Part shown: piece after piece, positions 16,901 to 20,883 of the stretch
Numbering within the stretch: position 1 is the stretch's first letter
How the letters are laid out: every line of letters begins with the position of its first letter
Assembly: GCA_017992335.1 (NCBI GenBank)
Contig: JAGOOU010000007.1
Location: 1 to 20,883 of the forward strand
Direction: 5' to 3'
Length of the DNA: 20,883 nt
Source of the DNA: Candidatus Parcubacteria bacterium
GTDB lineage: Bacteria > Patescibacteriota > Minisyncoccia > Minisyncoccales > Minisyncoccaceae
Made by a program: the position numbers and the translations under genes
The notes under the pieces: generated by a model
Told to the model about the DNA's origin: nothing
What the model saw: the letters and a program-made list of their open reading frames with translations, nothing else
Database searches by the model: none

Positions 16901-17410
16901 GGTAAAGAATCTTTATATTATGACATGTCTTTTAAATATTATCTCCAGGGAGTTGTTCCTGCTAGAGACGAAGGATTTACGATAACAAGAAACTTTTATA
17001 CTTTAGATGATGTGAAAAATGAAAAACCTCTCGAATCAATTAAAACAGGAGAAGTATTCAGAGAACACTTAGAAATTATTGTTCCTAAAACAAGTAGAAA
17101 TGTAGCAATCGAAGATTTTATTCCTGCTGGAGTTGAAATTGTAGATTTAAGTTTAGCCACAGAACAAAAATCATTAAGATTTACAGAAATAGAGGTTGAT
17201 AATAGGATATTGAGGCCAGACTTTAAAGAATTGAGAGATGATAGAGCCTTTTTATACAAAGAATATTTATCTCCAGGAGTTTATGAATTTGATTACTACG
17301 TTAGAGCTTTGGTTAAAGGAAAATATATTCAATTACCCGGAATTGTTTCTGAATTTTATGAACCAGAAAATTTTGGAAGGACAAGTAGCAGCTATTTTGA
17401 AGTTAAATAA
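10919..17410 (+). CDS. Membrane-anchored alpha-2-macroglobulin family protease trap with thioester
   Basis: A 2163-residue bacterial alpha-2-macroglobulin. Such proteins trap attacking proteases: cleavage of a bait region triggers collapse and covalent capture through a Cys-Gln thioester. A 42-residue basic N-terminus is followed by one transmembrane helix (about 43-61), so it is a signal anchor rather than the lipoprotein seen in Escherichia coli YfhM. Then come Ig/MG-like domains (IVFNRPM near 190), an MG2-like segment (YIYTDKPIYRPNEKINIKG, near 880) and a glycine-rich bait-like loop (GGSGGGQ, 1431-1437). DFRDVAFWQADVV and TWQAEVLGVT mark the A2M core. The thioester motif YPYGCSEQ has C1664 and Q1667, followed by an alpha-helical toroid and a C-terminal receptor-like domain. 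It is longer than YfhM (about 1650). Ten further cysteines fall in five close pairs between 492 and 1037, and a Tyr/Asp-rich patch covers about 1032-1057. It overlaps pbpC tail-to-tail by 19 bases. Confidence 0.93.
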   Translation: MEIPENINSFPKMEIQNINTFLKKEELPKEEKKKRFNFSRSKIILFSLIALLISGIFFVFWTRDIEQDIASQYRLVPEKISISAPIKIYLPKGTNLASAKQNTVFDPKIEGQWIEESNAISSLFNVFASEEETDVIIFKPNQPLKLDRYYSVEISLDENKKIKSDFLAVEDPSIVAIFPKEDSEASEDSKISIVFNRPMVPLTTLDELSTKDIPVEITPKTEGKFKWISTNTLQFIPNDRLQRATNYKVKVSSGLISIDGLSVSSKEASFTTRKLRYASNYYNDTQVYNEPVRVYFNQPVDIEKIKNEIIVHDNTNNKDINFIVKYYKKTDDSIVEGSLDKNLGFFEKIKRNIFLAFNYVKRNLIYGLAGLGIIEKWNDSLVEKSVLEIYPQKDKFNRKELWDFDSNYTIKINKAYPFEGDINLNESKNISFTTTGIISSIDAESNRTSYSNKDFFDPKGRLIVKFYEDVNLSKSEFSASVYINKTEYGQKCENGTYGNNCKKVEDKKTIYFTFNDQAISPGQVIDLNFIKIVNTSGLKINGENINQKISVYNPLEVSIGEKELTRIVFCSNNPLIVPAKEDLQAKITANLDYRIFYWENSYKPWWNSGLCSGYNFITEIKTGFIPESQYVLNLDIEDVFGQKVSKIETFKTGKMEDSYTELYSLQNRYSITSPEDTKFNFGYSNITYVNLSICKVSPLNFYTAYSSDQLTYDCQERKNEKIGLKESYWANNYFQLNIADYFEDPIGNYVIKLDNPDLDKYTRDREILYVSVTNLAVARKKIDIGGNISELESLTSNFDNMSDVYWVTDIKTQQPISKAVVKNYRDYKLVETVLTDENGVALAKPSGDLLTIVENGKDSTLIMNSNLNWVSDAVSVKKQYIYTDKPIYRPNEKINIKGILRIGYDGNYELISGNKTISLYGPRNNNPLSQKVVTLSAFGTFNADFTLPTDTPLGDYRVCVDKYSFCANFSILEYIPAPFEVKLTPDKEEYISKDNIEIQANGNYYFGVPVQNGEVEYTVSSQNYYFDKYDGWCFGSCSYDYYWYSYDDYYSYGDKFISRNKTTLDENGKALITEKIDLQDIFKDTENIVGKIIVIDATVKNSFGQAVSAQSSVIVHPGDFYLAVNSEPSFIGKNQDFTLKAKSVTTEGKELSVKNIKAEIYRKEWVYSKRQGTSGSYNYVWEMEKELIKEFNFNTDKNGNYSTNIKLDKEGHYEILITGFDKKGNKIIANNDIYVYGEGSASVKTETNAELQLRPKTINLEPGDKGELIIESPYSKSKALIAIERGKIFEYHIVDIVGNLYNFQFDVKEEYGPNFYISVLLQSSDPEVKFASQEFKVDSDKNKINIEIKSDKNFYSPGDEIKLSIYAKDYKNKPVAGEFSIAVVDLSVLALKGNVKKDPLVFFYGGFPLTVSTSSNIKNILVKQDISYTKGGSGGGQEDSFSPRGDFRDVAFWQADVVSNNDGYAEVVFKLPDNLTTWQAEVLGVTKDTKLGVDYLSFMSKKELMLVPLKPRFIIPGDEFYVGAKIFNQSENKEKFKINFSSDNLQLLEKAEIQKIIDKNKEETVYFKVKAPENIVSGSHNFTIIVEGGNMKDGVKNEIAINANLTYETTATSNYTTNNNVKEVIYVPTNVSDKYGEVTIKTSATLAVFLSDALNYLIQYPYGCSEQIASRLKPMAIIKAGLNIPNIQENFKLKKVVENGREYTLDQLIDIGLNEIYKNQNSNGGFSLWGDGRESYYTTLKVIDMMVAMKKANVAINENSFNRGLTYLYDKFNNSTLSLDSKIVFASVLLSSDQYKNNASIKSFIESTANNDKIIKDNLSNKTLSELAVILNSGNFKSSIVKKVNDVLDNRIDIDSRGAFLEKNKNNTFYDYYETPIANTAIYLKSVALGKRETSFNDKLLRWIINSKKKDGAWGSTQNTISVIEAFTEYLKWKKETSVNFVLETKINNEGIDSFNFNPSNILEQRSTTLGIDKLNIGEYNEVDFSKESKSLLGGKESLYYDMSFKYYLQGVVPARDEGFTITRNFYTLDDVKNEKPLESIKTGEVFREHLEIIVPKTSRNVAIEDFIPAGVEIVDLSLATEQKSLRFTEIEVDNRILRPDFKELRDDRAFLYKEYLSPGVYEFDYYVRALVKGKYIQLPGIVSEFYEPENFGRTSSSYFEVK

Positions 17411-19479
17411 TCTTTAAAAAATATAGTAATTGTTTCTATTTGATCAGAGGAGGAGGCTTGAATTTTATATTCGCCCTCTTTTTCTGGTTTAAAAAAAATT
17501 TCTTTTCCTTTTCCTAAATATTGGTTATTTATTTCCCAAGAACAATCTTCTTTAGCTTTAAGCAAAATAGAGGATGATTTTTCATACAAAAAAACATCTT
17601 CGTTGTGCGGATTTATAATTAAAGCATCATCATTTTTTTGAATAATATTTTGAGCCTCTTCAAAGTTGTCTTCGGAAAGACCCCATTCCAATCCATTATT
17701 TGTTTTATAGTCAACTATAAAAGAAAAATCAAAATTCGAATTATAATTATATTTAGAACTATACATCAATTCCATTATGTCTCGCCAAATATTTCCAGCT
17801 CCTTTTTGGCCAGAAATGCCATCTGTAGCAGATTGATCTGCGTTTCCTACCCAAACACCAACTAAAAAGTCAGGCGTGTATCCAATAACCCAGCTATCTT
17901 TAAAATCATGAGACGTTCCAGTTTTTAGAGCGTAATTTTCAAAAGGAATATTTAAAGAGCTGACCATTCCAAATTGGTCCATGCTGGTTTTTCTATCGTT
18001 AAGGATCTTGTTTATTAATTGTATGTATGGTTCTTCAGATATTTTTTTATTTAAATCTTTAAAGTAGGCATTATTAACATTTTTTTCCTCAAAAAGTTTA
18101 ATGTTTTTTAAAATTCCTTTATTAGGAAAAATACTAAAGTATTGAGATAGGTGCAGTAGGTCCATCTCTAATGTTCCCATTGCAATTCCTAATTGATACT
18201 GATTAATGTCTTGAGGAGGTTCAAACCCTAAATCATTAGTTAAAAAGGACTGAAAGTTGCTTAGTCCGACAAATTCCAATGTTTTTAGAGCAGGAACGTT
18301 TACGCTGTTACTTAAAGCATAATGCGCAGTCATTTCTCCATGATAAGTAAAATCATAATTTTGAGGATAAAAAGGATAATAACTATCTATTAAATATTTA
18401 TATTCCCTGTCATCTATTAAAGTGTAGGGTCTCATCCCGCCCTCAAAACCTTTGAGGTAAATAAATGGTTTTATTGTTGATCCAATTTGTCTTGGTTTTT
18501 CTGCCATGTTGATTTGATATCCATCTTTATAAATTTCTGGATCAGGAGAACCAATAATTGAAATTATTTCATTTTGAGGCAACAACATAACAATCGCTGC
18601 TGCATTTTTAGCTTTTTTTAATTGTAAAAAATCAATATTATTTTTAACAATATTTCTTATTTGTTCGTTTATGTCTTTATCTATAGTTGTTTTTGTTGAA
18701 GTGTTTGTATCGTTAAGATAATTGGTAAGTTCGAAAACACTCTTATTCTTTTTAAAATAATTAGATAAATTAATTTTTATTTGTTTTTGATCTGTGAAAT
18801 TTTGTTCTTCAAAGTTTAAGTTTAAATTTTTACCAATAATTTTAGCTTTTTCAATATTTGATGCAGAAAGAGGGTTATCGTTTGTCGGACTGTTAATGGT
18901 TGCTAAAAGCTGAAGGCATTGTTCTGTAGTTAATAAGTCTGAAGAGGTGTTAAAATATCCTTGGCTTGCTGATTCTAGTCCTTGCAATCTATTACCAAAA
19001 AAAACAGAATTAATATACATGGTTATTATTTTTTCTTTCGAATTATTTAATTCTAGAGAAATTACATATATTGATTCTATTAATTTATTTTTCCAGTTTC
19101 TCTCCGTTTCTTTGTTTAATAATATTTTAGTTAATTGTTGACTAATTGTACTTGAGCCTTCTCTGGTAAAAAAACCCAAATTATCTCCTAGGGCTTTTAT
19201 AGTGCTTACTGGGTTAAATCCTTTATGCCAATAAAAATATTTATCTTCTTTTTGAAGAAGAAGATTTTCAAATCTAGAAGGTGAGACGCTTAAATATTGA
19301 GAGTAATATCCTTTGTCGTTTGTTTTTTTAAACAACAAAACCTCTTTTCGATCTAATATTTTAATAGATTCATTTGTCGAGTAGTTGTTAGTGATTTCTT
19401 TGTTTAGTTTTTGACAAAAAATTAAAAAACAAATAGTGATAATTATAGCTACAACCAATATTTTTTTCTTAAGATTCAT
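17392..19479 (-). CDS. pbpC: Penicillin-binding protein 1C (bifunctional transglycosylase/transpeptidase)
   Basis: A class A PBP that polymerises and cross-links peptidoglycan outside the membrane. 695 residues: TM anchor (about 7-22); GT51 domain with catalytic E78 (LLLQKEDKYFYWHKG), EGSSTISQQLTK (107-118) and MYINSVFFGNRLQGLESASQGYF; transpeptidase domain with nucleophile S334 in STIK (S334/K337), SVN (392-394) and KTGTS (519-523). The BiPBP_C domain (about 622-688), diagnostic of PBP1C rather than PBP1A/B, follows. All catalytic residues are present. ATG 19479 follows a TTGACC/TAAAAG promoter whose predicted start coincides with the start codon. It converges on the alpha-2-macroglobulin gene; pbpC and yfhM are neighbours in many Proteobacteria, which supports a shared envelope-defence or repair role. 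Confidence 0.95.
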   Translation of the reverse strand: MNLKKKILVVAIIITICFLIFCQKLNKEITNNYSTNESIKILDRKEVLLFKKTNDKGYYSQYLSVSPSRFENLLLQKEDKYFYWHKGFNPVSTIKALGDNLGFFTREGSSTISQQLTKILLNKETERNWKNKLIESIYVISLELNNSKEKIITMYINSVFFGNRLQGLESASQGYFNTSSDLLTTEQCLQLLATINSPTNDNPLSASNIEKAKIIGKNLNLNFEEQNFTDQKQIKINLSNYFKKNKSVFELTNYLNDTNTSTKTTIDKDINEQIRNIVKNNIDFLQLKKAKNAAAIVMLLPQNEIISIIGSPDPEIYKDGYQINMAEKPRQIGSTIKPFIYLKGFEGGMRPYTLIDDREYKYLIDSYYPFYPQNYDFTYHGEMTAHYALSNSVNVPALKTLEFVGLSNFQSFLTNDLGFEPPQDINQYQLGIAMGTLEMDLLHLSQYFSIFPNKGILKNIKLFEEKNVNNAYFKDLNKKISEEPYIQLINKILNDRKTSMDQFGMVSSLNIPFENYALKTGTSHDFKDSWVIGYTPDFLVGVWVGNADQSATDGISGQKGAGNIWRDIMELMYSSKYNYNSNFDFSFIVDYKTNNGLEWGLSEDNFEEAQNIIQKNDDALIINPHNEDVFLYEKSSSILLKAKEDCSWEINNQYLGKGKEIFFKPEKEGEYKIQASSSDQIETITIFFKDYLTSK
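17451..17483 (+). terminator. Possible weak terminator of the alpha-2-macroglobulin gene, inside pbpC
   Basis: On the plus strand 17451-17457 AGGAGGC can pair with 17473-17480 GCCCTCTT with one bulged C and one G-U, with a 15-nt loop and a run of five T (17479-17483). It begins 40 nt past the alpha-2-macroglobulin stop. It lies within the 3' coding part of the opposing pbpC. The bulge and the long loop make it much weaker than the two clear terminators near 450 and 1510. Confidence 0.3.
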
Positions 19480-19485
19480 TATTTT

Positions 19486-19514
19486 CTTTTACTCTAATTT
19501 AAGATATTGGTCAA
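19486..19514 (-). promoter_or_regulatory. Candidate leaderless promoter of pbpC
   Basis: On the minus strand TTGACC (19509-19514), a 17-nt spacer and TAAAAG (19486-19491). The expected transcription start is 19479, the A of the pbpC ATG. The -35 is good; the -10 matches consensus at four of six positions. Confidence 0.5.
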
Positions 19515-19528
19515 GAATGTTATTCTTG
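19512..19528. repeat. Interrupted palindrome between the divergent pbpC and adaptor promoters
   Basis: CAAGAAT-GTT-ATTCTTG is a perfect 7-bp inverted repeat around a 3-bp centre. The symmetry extends imperfectly outward (TTGG on the left, CCAA on the right, with one extra T). It overlaps the -35 boxes of both divergent promoters, so it is well placed to bind a dimeric regulator of both genes. No regulator gene is nearby to name. Confidence 0.45.
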
Positions 19529-19552
19529 CCAAATAATTAAAAAGGGTATATT
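19526..19552 (+). promoter_or_regulatory. Candidate promoter of the adaptor-protein gene
   Basis: TTGCCA (19526-19531), a short 15-nt spacer and TATATT (19547-19552) would start transcription near 19559. An alternative -10, TATAAT at 19568-19573, lacks a good -35 and would start near 19580, about 9 nt before the ATG at 19589. Which one is used cannot be settled from sequence. Confidence 0.35.
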
Positions 19553-19588
19553 GTTGTGGTTGAAGAATATAATAAAATAAGAGCATAT

Positions 19589-20883
19589 ATGTTGTTTAAA
19601 TTAAGCAAAAAATTAGTTATTATAAGCGTAATTATATTAATAGTAGTTATTGCTATTTTCCAGTTTTTTGGAAAAAGCAAGGCACCACTATATGAAACCA
19701 GTAAGGTAGAAAAAGGTAATCTCATTCAAACAGTTGATGCTACTGGAAAAATACAATCTGTAGAAGATTTATCTCTTCATTTTGAAACAATAGGAAAGGT
19801 GGCCAACATTAATGTTAAAGAAGGAGACGAGGTCAAGGCTTGGCAGTGGTTAACTAATCTTTCTTTAACTGAACTTAATTCAGCAGTAGCCCAAGCAGAA
19901 GCAACCTTAAATCAAAAATTAGCTGGAGCAACACCAGAGCAAATTGCAATAGCTCAAAAACAAGTTGATTCAGCTCAAGTGTCTTTAGACAAAGCTCAGA
20001 AAACATTAGAGGATACTATTGAAATTTCAGAAAAGAATTTAAATGCTAAATATTCTTATTCTCAAACATCACTCGATGACGCATATATTAAAATATATAA
20101 TGCATATAGCGTAGTTAATTTAATTCAAAAAAACTATTTTTCAGGCAATAATCAAGAGAGTTTAAAAGTTAAAGCAGAATTGAAGTATAATATAGAAGAG
20201 CCAATGAATAATTTAAAAACATATATTGATGCTGAGAAAACAACAAGCAAAAGAGAAGATATAGAATTGGCAATTTTAAAAACAAGCAACACTCTAACTC
20301 AAATATTGAATTCTTTAACTACAATTAGAGAAATATGTAGTAATACGTCATATGATTTAATAATTACTGCGACTGATAAAAGCAATTTAGATTTACAAAA
20401 ATCATATATTTCTGCCACCCAGACAGCAATATCATCTCTTAAAAATGAAATAGATGTTTTAAAGACTCAAAATCAAAACAATATTTCCCAAGCAGAAGCT
20501 GGTGTGTCCGCAGCAAAAGTTGCTTTAGAGGTTCAAAAGGCTAGTTATGATTCTTTAGTTGCAGTTCCAAGAGAAGTTGATATTGCTTATTACAGAGCTG
20601 TTTTAGAAGGAGCAAAAGCTAATAGAAACAAAGCAATAATTTATGCTCCGATTAATGGAATAGTTACTAAGGTATATAAAAAGGTAGGAGAATCAATATC
20701 AACAGCTGAAACAATGATAGAGATGCTATCTCCTCATTATGAAATTGATGTTGATATTCCGGAAACCGATGTTGTTAAAATTTCTCTTAACGATGAAGCA
20801 GAAATAACCTTAGATTCACTAGGAAAAGAAGTTAAGTTCTCTGGAAAAGTAATAAACATTGATCCAGCAGCAACAGATATACA
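19589..20883 (+). CDS. HlyD/MacA-type membrane-fusion (periplasmic adaptor) protein, 3' truncated
   Basis: The first 431 codons of an adaptor protein that normally works with an ABC (MacB-like) or RND exporter; the gene runs past the window end. It has an N-terminal membrane anchor (about 9-27) and the first half of a biotinyl-lipoyl domain (DATGKIQSVEDLSLHF...GKVANINVKEGDEVKAWQW, about 50-90). A long alpha-helical hairpin rich in Ala, Gln and Lys (about 95-345) follows. The second lipoyl half is IIYAPINGIVTKVYKKVGESI (about 350-370) and the start of the beta-barrel is YEIDVDIPETDVVKISLNDEAEI (about 384-406). The helical region is longer than a simple hairpin and seems to hold extra helices (about 150-300). 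The usual GQxL after the lipoyl turn is replaced by WQWL. ATG 19589 precedes a clear signal anchor; a weak AAGAG lies 5 nt upstream. The partner permease would be expected downstream. Confidence 0.88.
   Translation, partial: MLFKLSKKLVIISVIILIVVIAIFQFFGKSKAPLYETSKVEKGNLIQTVDATGKIQSVEDLSLHFETIGKVANINVKEGDEVKAWQWLTNLSLTELNSAVAQAEATLNQKLAGATPEQIAIAQKQVDSAQVSLDKAQKTLEDTIEISEKNLNAKYSYSQTSLDDAYIKIYNAYSVVNLIQKNYFSGNNQESLKVKAELKYNIEEPMNNLKTYIDAEKTTSKREDIELAILKTSNTLTQILNSLTTIREICSNTSYDLIITATDKSNLDLQKSYISATQTAISSLKNEIDVLKTQNQNNISQAEAGVSAAKVALEVQKASYDSLVAVPREVDIAYYRAVLEGAKANRNKAIIYAPINGIVTKVYKKVGESISTAETMIEMLSPHYEIDVDIPETDVVKISLNDEAEITLDSLGKEVKFSGKVINIDPAATDI

Noticed and set aside
19537..19725. 62-residue minus-strand frame over the start of the adaptor gene
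   Set aside because: It mirrors the adaptor signal anchor and the intergenic region, which contains the promoters.

Overview
The window is about 20.9 kb of AT-rich, densely packed bacterial DNA with 11 protein genes: nine complete and one cut at each end. Neighbouring genes touch or overlap. None of the starts that can be examined has a convincing Shine-Dalgarno sequence. Several repair proteins are trimmed relative to textbook members. TGA is a normal stop: the uvrA TGA overlaps the uvrC ATG. This argues against lineages that read TGA as glycine. Low GC, compaction, trimmed UvrA and UvrC and a small RRM protein suggest a candidate-phyla-radiation (Patescibacteria, perhaps Parcubacteria-like) genome. 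That placement is inference, because there is no rRNA here.

Region 1 (1-1525): the 3' end of typA (ribosome-associated GTPase) converges on and overlaps a PAQR/hemolysin-III-type membrane protein. The intrinsic terminator of typA lies inside the coding sequence of that neighbour. Next comes a small single-RRM RNA-binding protein with its own strong promoter, a predicted leader of about 105 nt with a 13-bp hairpin ending just before the start codon, and a clean terminator.

Region 2 (1528-7256): an overlapping uvrB-uvrA-uvrC operon carries the whole UvrABC excision-repair nuclease. UvrB is full length. UvrA lacks the insertion domain after its first zinc finger. UvrC keeps both nuclease domains and its four-cysteine cluster but lacks the usual middle segment and the C-terminal helix-hairpin-helix region.

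Region 3 (7257-19479): a cell-envelope region. A minus-strand pair (MBOAT acyltransferase and membrane-anchored SGNH esterase/transferase) looks like a two-protein system for O-acylating a surface polymer. Divergent from it are mltG (glycan-strand-terminating lytic transglycosylase) and a 2163-residue membrane-anchored alpha-2-macroglobulin with an intact thioester motif. Converging on that gene is pbpC (penicillin-binding protein 1C). The pairing of a thioester alpha-2-macroglobulin with PBP1C matches the known yfhM-pbpC association: a protease trap guarding the wall next to a wall-repair synthase.

Region 4 (19480-20883): a divergent promoter region with a 17-bp interrupted palindrome, then the start of a membrane-fusion/periplasmic-adaptor protein (HlyD/MacA type) that runs off the window.

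Predicted promoters place most transcription starts at or within about 10 nt of the start codon, so the transcripts look leaderless or nearly so. The RRM gene is the clear exception. I found no tRNA, rRNA, CRISPR array, insertion sequence or phage gene. No intergenic stretch exceeds about 210 bases.
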